A DNA stretch of 64,000 bases from Cunninghamia lanceolata (GCA_027924645.1 BSBN01000140.1:7260501-7324500); one strand, 5' to 3'; shown: positions 23,691 through 36,263, counted from the stretch's first letter. Numbers and translations are program-made. Notes: generated by a model not told the origin, from the sequence alone.

Positions 23691-24008
23691 ATGGCTACTC
23701 GGGCCCAAGCAATGAAGTACGAGTTCAAAGGAGTCCCTCCAGAGACCAAGATTCACTCCAGATGGAGTGATGTGGGAGACATGAATCTAGGTCATATAGA
23801 CCTAGATGACTTCAAATTGAGGGTCTTTGGTTCGAGCCCAACTCCTAGAGCTAGAGTACTCAGAGATAGTGGCATTACACAGGTTGCTGCCTTCCCTACT
23901 TCAGTGCAATGTGTAGAACTAATGGCCACCTGTGCAGATAGATATGACATAATGATAAGGACAATTCAGATAGCCAATGGGGATATCTTAGCTGATTTAA
24001 CTCCACCT
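23691..24008 (+). pseudogene. E3 ORF1 copy A, 5' part (split by E4)
   Basis: The first 106 codons of ORF1, starting MATRAQAMKYEFKGVPPETK, in an open frame until the E4 insertion after DILADLTPP. The sequence resumes after 31546 with the Ala-Glu-Ile equivalent of the Ala-Lys-Ile found in copy B. The chosen ATG is the one shared in position by copies B (45537) and C (59915). The stretch holds an 8-bp inverted repeat (tctaggtc / gacctaga, 23786-23806), also present in the other copies. Function unknown; see copy B for the whole reading frame. Confidence 0.65.
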
Positions 24009-25083
24009 TGTTGGCAAGAGACACTATATGGATTCATGAATGTTGTCATTGATAGAAACAAAGTTTACCCCACACATCCACAAGACATGATGAGTCTCTA
24101 CCGGAAGTCAGATTGAAGAAGTGTTATGATTCGGTAAGCAAGAATAGAGCAGTCAGCAAGGTCCGACAGTCAGGTCCGAATCTCTCAGAGGAAGTATCTC
24201 AGTGAAGTGCAGATTTGGGGAAGTCAAGAGGAGTACCTTGACTAATAGATTCGAAGGATTTAGCCTCTGGTGATGGAAGGGTGAAGAGATATGAGCACCT
24301 AAGTGTTGGGTTCCTATATGGCAGAGTAGATAGAGGAAGAACTGTACTGACAGAGTGTCAGACCCAAATCTGGAAGACATAATGCTGATGACTAAGTTTC
24401 TTGAGGTATCATTCATGATTGGCTAACATGACTGATGACTTCTACAAGCATCTCCTAGATCCGCATCACTTGCTAAGTAAGGATCCAGCCGACAGATCAA
24501 AGCTTGGGAAAATATTGACTATTCCGGATGTCGACTAGAAAGAGGATGAAATCCTTTGCGTGAATATATATACCAGATGGATTTGGATGTGAAGGGTGTA
24601 GAGGTGTCATGTGTTGTGCGAAGAAAAGCAGTAGAGCTGAGTGATAGCAGTAATAAAGTTCTGGTATGTGACAGGATAGCAGAACCAAGAAGAGGAAGAA
24701 TGAAGTGCAGTAGATCAGTGTATTGAGCCTAACCGGAACTGAACCTCAGCATGTGTGGATGCTTCTCATCAGTTCAAGTATCTAGTTTCTTTGTATGAAC
24801 TATTGTAGGCAGTAAGCCTCCTATGAGTAGTGTGCTTAGGTAGTGAGCCCTAATTGGCAAGTGCCATTTTTGTACTATCTTATTCTTCTAACAGAGAATA
24901 CAATCTTGGGTTAGTCACCCCATGGTTTTTCCCTTAATAGGGTTTTCTACATCAAAATCATTGTGTCATGTGTTATTTCCATTTCATGGTTATGTTTGCT
25001 TATTTGATTTAATACTACATTAATTATTAAGGAAGCTGGAATAATCAAGATAACTGATTCACCCCCCCTCTCAGTTATCAACA
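24009..25083 (+). repeat. E4 5' LTR
   Basis: 1075 bp, starting TGTTGGCAAG and ending TTATCAACA, with the C-run acccccccctctcagttatc before the end that is common in copia LTRs. A TATA-like atatatata lies near 24565. By eye the first 210 bases differ from the 3' LTR at about 17 positions, mostly C/T or G/A. Confidence 0.93.
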
Positions 25084-25085
25084 AT

Positions 25086-25097
25086 TGGTATCAGAGC
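25086..25097 (+). other. E4 primer-binding site (initiator tRNA-Met type)
   Basis: TGGTATCAGAGC begins two bases after the LTR end. This is the standard plant copia PBS, complementary to the 3' end of initiator methionine tRNA. Confidence 0.95.
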
Positions 25098-25148
25098 CAA
25101 GTTCCTCTAAACAAAGCCTAACAGCTTGACGAAGATTAGGGAATTCAA

Positions 25149-26254
25149 ATGGATGTATATGGCATGAGGGAACAACTTTAGTCTACCCTAGATGATCTTA
25201 AGCAATCCAACTCTGAAGTCAATGACCTGAAGGAGAGACTCAAACAGGCTGATGATTTCATAAATGAACTAAAAGGGAAACTGAGTATCTCTATGAAAAA
25301 GAGAAAGGATCTACTTCAGCAATTGGCAAGTCAAGGTGAAGCAAATGGTACAAATGAAGACCTAAAGGAGAAAACCAAGTTATGTGAAAAGTTATCAAAA
25401 GAGGTCATTATGGTTAGACATGAAATAGAATCAGGAGTTATAAAATTCACAAAAGAAATTGAAGAGAAAAGGAAAACTGAAGATGATCTAAGACAATCTC
25501 TCAAGGAGAAATTAGAAGACTGCCACAAGATGGATAGAATAATCAGACATCTTGAACTTGATCTTAAGGATGCTAGAGACAATGAAGAAAAACTTGAGGA
25601 TCAAATTGACACTCTTAAAAAGAATCTTCAAACAACAAATGAATACAAAGAGAAATTCAAAATAAGTTCTGCTCAACTTGAAGTTCTTCTTCAAAGCCAA
25701 AAGAGGGTAGATGACAAGCGTGGCTTGGGATATGAGAAAGGTGAAAGCTCTGGATCTGGTCAAAAGAATTTTAGATCAGGTAATTCAAGGAACAAACCTA
25801 GAAGACCTCTGGTAAGACAATCTAATGCTCAAAGATATCCATCCTTCAATGGATACTGCCACAATTGCAATATCTTTGGTCATAGAGCCAATCAGTGCAG
25901 AAAGAGAATAAATCAGACTAATACATTCTTCTCCGGACAATGTTTCAACTGCAAAAGGTATGGTCACAAATCTCATGAATGCAGAAATATGCAAATGAAC
26001 AATTCATTCAATGGAGATGCTTTGCATGCAATAGAATGGGACATATGGCTAATCAATGCAGATCAAGAGGATATCATTCAAATATACAAAGAAATACTAT
26101 TTACCACAATTGCAACAGATCTAGTCATATTGTCAAATTCTGTAGAAGTAAGAATCAGGACAAAAGGGGTCTGGTGCATCATAATCAGAATCAAGACAAA
26201 GGAAAAGGAAAAGTGAATGTGGATGAAGTTAAAAGTGAGATGAACAAGATTTAG
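25149..26254 (+). pseudogene. gag: E4 gag fragment: coiled coil plus CCHC knuckles
   Basis: The frame opens at ATG 25149, meets a TAG at 25179 (CAG-derived in appearance) and continues open to about 26216. The first 190 residues are a charged coiled coil (NDLKERLKQADDFINELKGK; LDLKDARDNEEKLEDQIDTL). A GLGYEKGESS motif near 25726 is typical of the region before the zinc knuckles in copia gag. CCHC knuckles follow: CHNCNIFGHRANQC and CFNCKRYGHKSHEC in frame 3, then, after a frameshift near 25980-26030, CFACNRMGHMANQC and a fourth (NCNRSSHIVKFC) that has lost its first Cys. The usual N-terminal copia gag domain is absent. It would bind RNA in the particle; the gene is now broken. Confidence 0.8.
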
Positions 26255-26962
26255 GTGAAGAGAAGTATAGAGAATGTAGGGGATGGTTCCGCACTAGAAT
26301 CTGGTGCTGATAATCCTTCCAAAAATTGAACAGATGAGCTTTGGCTCAGGGGGAGTCACTAAGGAAAATAAATTCACCCAGCTAGTCATTTGGTGCTGGA
26401 ACTGGCACAAGGAGAGTTGCGGATTAAAGGGTTCACAAAGGGACATTCAAATAAGGTTTGGTTAAGAGATAAAAGATCCGCAATAAGTTTTGAACAGGTT
26501 AAAGACTAATCTAGTTCGTCAGTCATCCGGTGAGTAGTAGGTTTTTCCATAGTTAAATCTGACATGATTCAAACTATGGAATCTTGATCTGCGGATAGAT
26601 CAAATGATTAAGGAAAGGAAGATAGATTATCACTATTCTCCAAGAATAAGTCTAAGTGTATCTCAGTGATCTGAAAAAGATCTGTCTTAGAATAAGATGA
26701 ACAAGGCAACCAGAATGACTTAGGTTGCACATTTATTGCAGTATGAAATTAGGGCTTTCCCAGAAATAAAAGAGTTCATTCGTTCGTCATTTGCACATTT
26801 GCACTCAAGAAGAAAAGAAAAGGAGCTCTGCAACAAATTGTCTCAAATTCTCAAAGATTAATCATTGAAGTCGATTCATCCAGCAAATTAATCCAGCTCA
26901 TTCAGTGAACCCTAGAAGCACAAAAGGTATTTTCCATTGCTAAATATCTCTTAGTAAATCTT
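26255..26962 (+). other. E4 spacer between gag and ORF2, no gene seen
   Basis: About 700 bases with no coding pattern on either strand. In a full copia element protease and integrase would begin here; no trace of either is visible. It ends just before the ORF2 start codon. Confidence 0.5.
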
Positions 26963-29900
26963 TTGAAAATGTCACCTTTGAATGTGGTGAAGATTTTTGA
27001 TAGGCTACACCCCAAATTTAAGAAGCACCCATACAAATCTCTAGAAGTGGATCCCTCGGGTGCTTTTTCTAGCATTCTGCATGATATTTTGCACGTAGAA
27101 GATGTTAGGGTTTACATTCAAACATTGAAGATTTTGGGGAATCCAAGCTGGCAAACATCTATCACAATCATTTAACAAATGATACTTTTGAACTCAAACC
27201 ACAGTACCAGGCCATCTGGGATAAACATTTTGGTCAATGCATTCATTTCCCCTATTTTGAGGAGGATGAATGGGTCCGATATGTGTTGAGTAGAGTACAT
27301 GATAACTTCTTATGGTTGAATAGACCATTTAAGATCACTAAGGATGCAATTAAGGCAGTAACCGACTTGCACTCATCTGGAGGGATACCAGTTCTTAATT
27401 CTGTCAAAAACCAAACTATGAGTGAAGCTACTGGATCAAAATTTGATAAGAGAGCGATGAACATAGAAGATATCTCTGATCTGGATATCAAGTTTGCATC
27501 TATGATAATTGGTTATAAGATATATCACTCCAGTAGGGAGAATTTAGTACCTGGAACTACTGTGTATAATACTTATGAGATGTTGAGAAAGAATGCAGAT
27601 TATGACCTCTGTGAACTCCTTCTAAACCAATTGATGGAAAACTTGTAGAAGATTAAGAAGGACAAGAAGAACTCTTTCAAGTATGGTGGACTAATTTTGT
27701 GTTTGTTTTTCTTCTTTATGAATGAGCTTCCTGGATCCAATGGTTGGGTATGGAAAAATGACAGACCTGTTGCCATTCAAATCAGAGACTACCTACATGG
27801 GATTGGGAATGCTAAGGCAAGAAATACAGCTCTGAGGGGTTACTTCAAGAAATTTTAGAATATGATGCAAGCAAGGGAGAGAATTCTAAAATCTCTAGTT
27901 GAAAAGTATAAGGATACAGTTTGCTTTATGGTAGAAACTGATCAATGCCTAATGGAGGCTGTGGAACCAAGGATAGTCTGGATCATGCCCATGGGGTATG
28001 AAGTAGATGAGAAAATTGTTGAGCTACATGTTCAACACATGCTTAGTCAACCCAAAGATCCTAAGGCAGAAAGGTTTGGAACCTTTGAAGAATTAAGTAT
28101 AACAATCCATGTTGAGCTCAGACAATCGGAGATGAAGAGAAAAGTGAGAAAAGAGGTAGAAGAATTTGCCTAGAGGCATGGAATCTCAAAAGAAGCACTT
28201 GATGCACATAGAGAAAAGATGGAAAGGGCAGAGAAAGAGAAGGAAGAAGTAGAAAAGGAAAGTGATCTAGTAGAATCCTCCTCCCAGACCAGATCTTCTT
28301 GGAGCTCTGCACCTATCACTGCTAAAAGCACCAAGGCATCAAAACTGGAAGAAAAATCATCCGGTAAAAGTGAAAAGGGAACAAAGAAAAAGGCAACAAG
28401 GTCATATACAAGCTAGAAAGATGAAGAAGAGATAGAATCTAATGAAGAAATTAAGAAGATGAAAAAGAAAAGGAAAGTATCTAGTGAAACCAAGGAGGCA
28501 GAGGCAGAAGAGTTTGTTGAAAAGCCCACTCTATCATTAGATGATGTCATCAAATTAGTTACTATGGATGGAAACCTTCAACCAATGGATGAATTCTATG
28601 ATGATTATAATAAGGCTAACCAAAAGATCTTGCAAGAAGCAGCAGTCAAGTATCTGAATATCTACAATAAGGCTTTTATTGAAATTATATCTCTTATTCC
28701 CAAAAGCCTAGAGAAAGAGTTAGAAATAAGAAATAATAATGCTATGGCAAAAGATCTTGAGATCCGAGAATAGATAGCCATTTAGCTATATCCTTCAATT
28801 GATTCAAAGAAAATGAATATGATCTTTAAATATTGCAAGGAGGAGTTCTGAAGCAAAGCAAGAATGAATCAACTTATGCTCGGAGAAACTGACAAAATAG
28901 CAAAAGAGACAAAAGAGATCCTCTGGAATGCATACAAAAGATTCAACATTCCTATTATAGAGGACTTGGGTGTTGATCCCTCGGCTACAAGTGTTGAAAA
29001 AGAATCTACTGAGGCAATGACAAAAGAAGTAATGGACACCGGTGAAGAAAAAGATAAGGACTTGGAATCCTCTGCTCTGAAATAGGTGGCCCATGAACAA
29101 ACAAACATCACTCCTCTAGTTTTCCCTGCTAACTTCGGATCCAAAGGAGAAGAAAGAATAGAGGATAAAGAAAAAGAAGTGAAGGAAAAAGAAGATGACA
29201 ATAATAAGGTTGCAGAAGGAAAGAAGACTTCAACAAAGAAGACCACAACTGTTAGTGGTAAGAGTGTAGAAGGAGAGAAAGCTCCAAGAGATAGCATTAA
29301 GACTGTAGAAGAGAAGAAGAATCTGTCTCCGGTAAGAGACACTGCAGAAACTATTAAAGAATTCTTAAACAAAGAGACAATGGAGATTGATGAACTAGAA
29401 CTTCTACAAGGGCCATTTGATTTTGATTCTCTTTCTCTGGTACAAACAATGAAGATAGCTTCATTTGCTAATGCAAAGGCAAAAGATAAACTCCTGAAGT
29501 CTCACATGGAAGACTGCGAGCTAATAGAAGTTGCATCCAGAGTATTAGAAAAGATCATGCCATGTTTGCAGAAGGATCCCTTAGCCTCCTCATCCGGTAA
29601 TCTCAAATCTCTAGTCAATAGTGTTAGCACACATTTTGGTTCCCTAGAGAAGTCAGCAGAAGATAAGGTCCGGAAGGAATTTTTGGCAAAAAGATTATCA
29701 GAGGTACAAGGGTTAATAACTAATGATAGGAGGAATATGTATAGTGGGATAAAGAGCTTAGAAAATGCTCTTAAAGATGGTGGGGAAATGTACAAATTTT
29801 GTTTATCATGGTCCAAAGTAACATTGGATATTGAGAAGAAAGTGAAAGAACAGGAGGATAAACTGACAAAACTCTCTAAGAATTTTGATCCTCTCTCCTC

Positions 29901-30170
29901 TTCCATAATAAATCAAAAATGTCAAACTATTGCAGTCTTGAATGAAATCAAGAAGCTTGAGAAGGAAAAGAAAAATAGAATAAGTAGGTTGGGTGAACTT
30001 AGAGGGATAATTATCCCTAAGTTAGAGGCCATGCATTAGGCCATAAAAGAAGCTCAGATCACAGCCTGGACCAGTGATCTGACAGATCTAAAAAGGGCAG
30101 ACACCTTTGCATTCCTGTTGAGTGGTCACATCTCAATTTTGGACAGGATGAAGCAAAGTTGGGCAACATA
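26963..30170 (+). pseudogene. E4 ORF2: large unknown ORF with helical, charged C-terminus
   Basis: About 1,050 codons. It opens MSPLNVVKIFDRLHPKFKKH in frame 2, shifts to frame 1 near 27140, and stays in frame 1 to about 30170, with TAG/TAA stops at about 27646, 27856, 28171, 28414, 28771 and 29083, at 30037, and at the end. The N-terminal 400 residues look globular (ESKLANIYHNHLTNDTFELK; EEDEWVRYVLSRVHDNFLWL; RNTALRGYFKKF). A basic and acidic, Lys/Glu-rich middle (28200-29350) follows, then a helical part (SLENALKDGGEMYKFCLSW; KKVKEQEDKLTKLSKNF; KKLEKEKKNRISRLGELRGI). I recognise no catalytic motif. It replaces pol in the element. Conservation of one frame over 3 kb argues for a real ancestral protein. 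Confidence 0.6.
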
Positions 30171-30225
30171 ATTCATCTAATTGAAGACAACTTTTGTAGA
30201 CATACTTTAGTATATGTAAGTATGC

Positions 30226-30242
30226 TATATATATATATATAT
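30226..30242. repeat. TA microsatellite
   Basis: A run of alternating T and A (about eight TA units) in the 3' untranslated part of E4, between ORF2 and the polypurine tract. The remaining bases up to 30454 hold no gene. Confidence 0.8.
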
Positions 30243-30454
30243 TTATGCAGCTAAGTATAGTTGTTTTTTTGAGAATTTTGGTGTACGGACCCTACCCTTT
30301 GCCATTGATGTCAGAGGGGGAGTGAGTAGCAGTGAAAAATGAGGAATCCAGCTAAGGTGGAGCTCAGAAAAATGTATTTAAAAATAGAACATCAGCCAAG
30401 GGGGAGTATAGTGTGACACTTAGTCATTTTTCACTAAGTGTTGCCATCAATGCC

Positions 30455-30465
30455 AAAGGGGGAGA
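30455..30465 (+). other. E4 polypurine tract
   Basis: AAAGGGGGAGA lies one base before the 3' LTR. This is the expected primer site for plus-strand DNA synthesis. Confidence 0.9.
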
Positions 30466-30466
30466 T

Positions 30467-31541
30467 TGTTGGCAATAGACACTATATGGATTCATGAATG
30501 TTGTCATTGATGGCAACAAAGTTTACCCCATACATCCACAAGACATGATGAGTCTCTACTGGAAGTCAGATTGAAGAAGTGTTATGATCCGATAAGCAAG
30601 AACAGAGCAGTCAGCAAGATCTGACAATCAGGTCTGGATCTCTCAGAGGAAGTATCTTAGTGAAGTATGGATTTGGGGAAGTCAATAGGAGTACCTTGAC
30701 TAATAGATTCCAAGGATTTAGCCTCTGGTGATGGAAGGGTGAAGAGATATGAGCACCTGAGTGTTGGGTTCATGTCTAACAGAGTAGACAGAGGAAGAAC
30801 TGTACCGGCAAAGTGTCAGACCCAAATATGGAAGATATATTGCTGATGACTAAGTTTCTTGAGGTATCATTCATGATTGGCCGACATGACTGATGACTTC
30901 TACAAGCATTTTCTAGATCTGCATCACTTGGTAAGTAAGGATCCAACCGACAGATCAAAGCTTGGGAAAATATTGACTATTCTGGATGCCAACTAGAAAG
31001 AGGATGAAATCCTTTGTGCAAATATATATACCAGATGGATTTGGATGTGAAGGGTATAGAGGTGTCATGTGTTGTGTGAAGAAAAGCAATAGAGCTGAGT
31101 AATAATAGTAATAAAGGTTCGGTATGTGACAAGATAGCAGAACCAAGAAGAGGAAGAATGAAGTGCAGTAGATTAGTGTATTGAGCCTAACTGGAACTGA
31201 ACCTCAGCATGTGTGGATGCTTCTCATCAGTTCAAGTATCTAGTTTCTTTGTATGAACTATTGTAGGTAGTACGCCTCCTATGAGCAGTGTGCTTGGGCA
31301 GTGATCCCTAATTGGCAAGTGCCATTTTTCTACTATCTTATTCTTCTAACAGAGAATACAATCTTGGGTTAGTCACCCCGTGGTTTTTCCCTTAACATGG
31401 TTTTCCACGTCAAAATCATTGTGTCATGTGTTATTTCCATTTCATGGTTATGTTTGCTTATTTGATTTAATACTGCATTAATTATTAAGCAAGCTAAAAT
31501 AATCAAGATAACTAATTCACCCCCCCTCTCAGTTATCAACA
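30467..31541 (+). repeat. E4 3' LTR
   Basis: 1075 bp, TGTTGGCAAT to TTATCAACA, the partner of 24009-25083 with identical length. Differences are mostly transitions scattered along the length. It carries the same atatatata near 31022. Confidence 0.93.
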
Positions 31542-31546
31542 CACCT

Positions 31547-34500
31547 TCTATGGCTGAAATCTTTGATATTCCTTGGCACAAGGTTATGACTATGCCAGAC
31601 AAACAAGGATCACAGGATGCTTATAACAAGGATGTTGAAGGTTGCAGAAACCACATAAATGATAATTGGGTTAAAAGGAGAAAGTCTGCTCTCATTAAGA
31701 TTCCTAGAATACTATACAGAAGTGACTTCCACGATGAGATAAGAGACTTGGTAACCTTCGTGAGCAAAATATATGGATTGCCAATAGCCTCTACCTTTGA
31801 GGACTAGATGTTTGTCATTATCACTGAAATATTGAAAGGAACTAAGTTCCACTAGGCTCAAATCCTCAACGACAACATCCATGTGGCTTTCAGTGATTTC
31901 AAAGATAACAGATACTTCAGATGGACATCTTATATTGTCTATGCATTGGCAAGAAGGAATCACTATGATGGGTTGTCAAAGGTTGGTGAAGTTGGAAATG
32001 ATGAACAAACTCGGATAAAAGTATCTGAATGCTACCCAGAGCTGACCTCATCTCAGTCATTAACTCATTTCAAAAGGGTAAATGATGCATTCACGATGTA
32101 TATAGCCTGAATGCTGCAAGGAAACATAGCCTTGAGGATTTCCACTGAGGCCATGAATGAAATAACCAAATATGGTTCGTGGTACATCTAATTTGAGAAA
32201 TTTACATATATAAGGGTACAAGGCTTCACTAGAATGGCCTAAAGACTGCCCAAGTATCCAAATGATAAGACATTGCTTCTGGAGCTATCTAGGCAATTAA
32301 TACACTACACTGAGAAGCTTAAACACTTGCATAGAACTAATGTTTAGTTTCCCATCAAGTTTTGCAAGGGACTTTATGCATGCCCTTCTTTGGCATCGGC
32401 AGAACATTCTGATAAAGAGCTTTAGTTCATGAATTTGCACTACTACAATGCAAGGGGTCATTTTGATCCAAATAGAGTGATGGAAAGGTTTGTAAGTAAG
32501 AAGCTCTTCCACAAAGTGCATATTGAAGACTTTTGGTCCAATTGCCCTGATGATTATGAGGTTATGAAGAAAGCACATGCAAGGCTGCCTTTGGATTTCA
32601 TCAAGAGATTTCACATAATGGTAGTACCAGACCAGTTACAAGATGATGAGAATGTTATGGTCAGAGGACCATGGGAAGCCTAGTACCTTCAACCCATTCC
32701 ATTGCCATATTGGGCGAATGCAGAAGAGAGCTCCCTGGAAGTTGTTATGAGAGAACTAATCAGATTGAGTAAGGCATGGGTTAGAGCTTAAGTAGCTATT
32801 CTTGATGGACAAGGAGTTTAGCTCACCTACACAACCGTGGAATCAGATAAGGACTCTGGGGGAGAAGAGAATGAACCAATCCATGTAACAGATGAGGTAG
32901 AGCTAGCTAAAAAATAGAAGTCAGATAGTGAAGAACATACATCTCTGGCAGAAAAGGCAAAGAAGATGATGAAGCCATCTGTAAGGTCTCCTCAGAAGAT
33001 AGATCTACCTCCCCAAACCAGGACAAGGGCCTCCAAGAAAAGGGATATGCCAAGTTGTTCTAGAGAAAGCTCTAAGGCAAAAAGGGTGAAACTAAAATAA
33101 GTTAATAAGGAGGATGCTACAACCAAGACAGATTCCAATCCTCCAACTGCTCAAACCCTACTATTTCTACTACCACTTTTCCTTCCATTCCTCCTTCCTC
33201 TGCTCCATCCACTTCACCCATAACCTTATCTTCCATAGCTCAAGAAACATCTCCTGCCACCTCTCTTACCTCTACCATTGCTGCTACTTCTTACTCACTA
33301 GCAATTTCTTCTAGTGCCCCTAGCAGCCCTATTTCCTCCACTCTCACCATTTCATACCCTTCTACTACCACTGCACCTACATCTTCTTCTTTACCATTGC
33401 CTCCCATTTCTACCATTCTTTCACCCACTCTTCATGTACCTTCACTACCTTTTCCTTCACCTCTTGTCATTTATTCCTCCTTATCATTAGTCTTGGCCAA
33501 CCTGACACAAGTCAATACGCCTTCCCTAGCCATATCTTCTACTAGCCCTATTTCACAAATGCCCACAGATTCATTGGCAATACCACTATTGTCCGAGATT
33601 GAGAAAGTGTGTGCAGAGTTGGGGTTATAGGAGCCTGAAATAGCAATTGAGGAGGAAAAGGAGTTATTGACTGAAGTAAATAATGAAGACTTCCATAAAC
33701 CTTCAACTAATGTAGAAGTTATTAATATATTTGATAGTCCTCTGGACAAAGATCAAATGGAGGAAGATTTCAAGTCTGCACAAGAGAATGTAATGACAAA
33801 TCTAGAGAATTTGGCCCAAGAGGAAGAAGAGAAAAGTCTAGAGAAGAATGAAGAGCCAGAGCAAGAGCAGGAACCACTCAAAGAGATAGCTGTAGTTGAT
33901 AGTGATGGAGCTTCTGAAGTAAAGAAATCTTCTGCTCCTGAGTGGCTGCAATGAAGAATGATGTATCCTGAGCCACAAGTAGAAGTAATGCAGCTTGACC
34001 TGAGCACAATCCTGTAACAGGCTCAAAAGCCTAAGAAGCAGAAAAAGCTAAGATTCAATCAAGAATCTATAAGAATGAATGGGGATCAAGGATACCAGAA
34101 ATAGCAATCCTGCCAGCTGATGTAGCAAGACAACAAGTCAGGGTAGAAGATTATATCATATCTATAGTTGTTCTATGTCCAGCCACTCATGCTCAAAGAG
34201 TAGAGGATTTCAAGGGCTCAATTACATCAATTTTGGAGCAATTGGACAAATATGAAATGTCCAAGAAAGATTTGAAACAGCAAAATGAAGAACTTTGAGC
34301 ATGTCTCCATTTTTTTATAAAGCTAGTAGATGCAGGAGGAGATATAAGGACAATACCCACTTTCCTGTCTACTGATAAAATGACTAAATTGGGTGAGGTT
34401 AGAACAAAGTCCCAAGGTGCAAAGAATTGGTTACTAAAAGTCATTGAGATGGAATGCAAAACCATAAGTGCCTCTGCTCAAGCAAATAAGAGACTAGTAG

Positions 34501-35103
34501 AGTTGTACAAAAGATGGAATGACCCGTGCAAAGAATGTGATTCTTTTGATGAGTACTATTCACATATGTATCCCCGGGTAAAAGGTCTCAGAGAATTGCT
34601 AGCCCAAACTCTAGTTGTAGAGAATATTTTGACTAGAAATCAGTTGTTGAAGGCAATTAAATGGTACTAATAGCTTCTTTTAAGAAAAGAGACCTTTGAA
34701 CATATAAAGGAAGCATTTAAACTTAAGATGAGTCATATATGATATCAATGACTCTTTAAGGGATTGCAGGGAAGCATCCTATGATGATTATACCCCTTTC
34801 GATATCGAGAAATGTAAAGATAAGTTGCATAAAGTAATTTTTAAAGATGCCACACTCAGTATGGAGGAGAGGTTGGACAAGGCAAGCAACCTCAAAGTAG
34901 AATTCAAGGCATTTCAGAAGGCAGGGGTAGAGATAGAAAGAATACATAGCAAATTCATTTGGGAATTAGAAGTGTTTGACTATCGGATAAATCATTTGAA
35001 GGATTCAGACCCGTCCGACATTAATCCTGCACTTGATGCATGGTTGACTTATCGCAATAAGCTGGCTAGTAAAGACAAAATTGACTTAGACAAGGAATCT
35101 TGA
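31547..35103 (+). pseudogene. E3 ORF1 copy A, 3' part
   Basis: ORF1 resumes after the E4 target duplication and ends at TGA 35101-35103 (last residues KDKIDLDKES). The N-terminal domain continues (EIFDIPWHKVMTMPDKQGSQ; FSDFKDNRYFRWTSYIVYAL; FHIMVVPDQLQDDENVMVRG). After a TAG at 32915-32917, shared by all three copies, come a Lys-rich link, a Ser/Thr/Pro-rich low-complexity stretch (33150-33600), an acidic segment (33660-33950) and a helical C-terminus. More than ten private stops are present; most correspond to CAG, CAA or TGG in copies B or C. A TAA at 33098 is shared with copy B but not C. Confidence 0.65.
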
Positions 35104-36259
35104 CATTATTTTGAAAATTCTAAGGATGTAATCCTATCACAATTGTAAATTGATGTATTCGAGGCAACATGTGACTCTATTTTGTCTTTTTCTTGCTTCT
35201 AAAATGTTCTTTTCTATTAATATACTGAGTTGGCTAGTCAAATTGACTAGTTCAATGTATCTGGGGGTTGTTTTTCATCTTTTTCATAAAGGACAAAATG
35301 TAATCCGAGAATTGATGTGAGCTGTTATAATTGTATTTATTGTTGTAATCTGGAACATCAGTGTTGAGTTAATCTCCACTGTTCATTTGAAAACTCGGTA
35401 TGTTGCTTTCTATATAAAGGGCTGCCATTTCCAGTATTTGTAAGAGAGATTTGATACTGAATTGTTGACTCTATGCCATTTGAACTAATACAAAGCAAGT
35501 TTCTGCAGTGATTCTGAGAATTTGTACCTTGCATTGATTCATTATATTTTTCATGGTTCGCTTCATGCTCTCCCCTAGTTAGATTAGTTGTGCTTTTGTA
35601 ATGTTCATGGTTTGTTAAAGTATTTGATGAACACTCTAAGTCCATACTTTTAGTTATTTGCTAATGGTGAATAGCCATGTTAAGTTAGTCTAGGTTGATT
35701 ATTTGTGCTAAAGTTTAATTGCATTTCATGAGTTAAGTTGCGCCATTTATTGGGTATTTAGCAAATGAATGTAATATAAAAATCTTTTGACCTCCATTGA
35801 AGATAGCACCATTTTCTGTAGCACTGTAACACCCATTTTAGTTTGGTAACTCAGAAAGCTGGTTTAAAGTTTTGGAGTATTTTTCTACTGAAGATAACCT
35901 ATGCATTGTGAATGTCACTTAGGATCCTTCTAAAACCCTAAACCTTTTTCATTTTCTTTAGAAAAGAAACTACTGTTAGTCATTTGAATAGGAATTTCAA
36001 TAGCACTTTATCTTGTTAATCAGCTGTAAATCATAAAAGGGTTTATTTGTATTTGCTGCCCCAAACCCGAAGATTTGTAGATTGCATGTGAGACCCCTTG
36101 TAGGTATAGCTAGAACATACCAATTGAGAGATTCCAAGGAAGCTAAGACCTAGCTATATTATCCTTTGAGTAGTCTTACCTAGGGTAGGATACTTTTCCA
36201 GAGAGGTGTGAAACCAACAATCACACCTACGTTGTTGTGTGCTAAAACCACCATCAACA
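35104..36259 (+). repeat. E3 block S, copy A (promoter-bearing LTR end)
   Basis: This non-coding block is repeated at 49450-50606 and, in part, at 63764-64000. It holds a good TATA box, TATATAAAGG at 35411-35420 (context ctttctatataaagggctgc), 849 bases before its end. The end reads ccaccatcaaca, with CA at the terminus, followed within five bases by a PBS-like sequence and then gag. This is what the R-U5 end of a 5' LTR looks like. Confidence 0.6.
35411..35420 (+). promoter_or_regulatory. TATA box in E3 block S, copy A
   Basis: TATATAAAGG, identical in copy B at 49758-49767. It would drive the plus-strand transcript through gag-pol. Confidence 0.65.
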
Positions 36260-36263
36260 GAAT

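Larger units (their letters stand above)
24004..31546 (+). mobile_element. E4: copia-type non-autonomous LTR element nested in E3 ORF1
   Basis: The element spans 24009-31541 and is bounded by the 5-bp target duplication CACCT (24004-24008 and 31542-31546). The uninterrupted target is visible in copy B near 45850 (ctccaccttctctggct). Its two LTRs are both 1075 bp. It has a PBS matching the initiator tRNA-Met type, a polypurine tract, a partial gag and a second long ORF, but no protease, integrase, RT or RNase H anywhere in the 5.4-kb interior. It is therefore non-autonomous and younger than copy A of E3. Confidence 0.93.

Noticed and set aside
29086..29906. Minus-strand ORFs of 134-167 codons inside E4 ORF2
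   Set aside because: Ser/Phe-rich antisense shadows of a Lys/Glu-rich coding strand.
33471..34007. Minus-strand ORFs (92 and 84 codons) in ORF1, also in copies B and C
   Set aside because: They are mirror frames of the Ser/Pro-rich and Glu-rich plus-strand sequence, and the poly-Ser reading is the antisense of Glu-rich codons.
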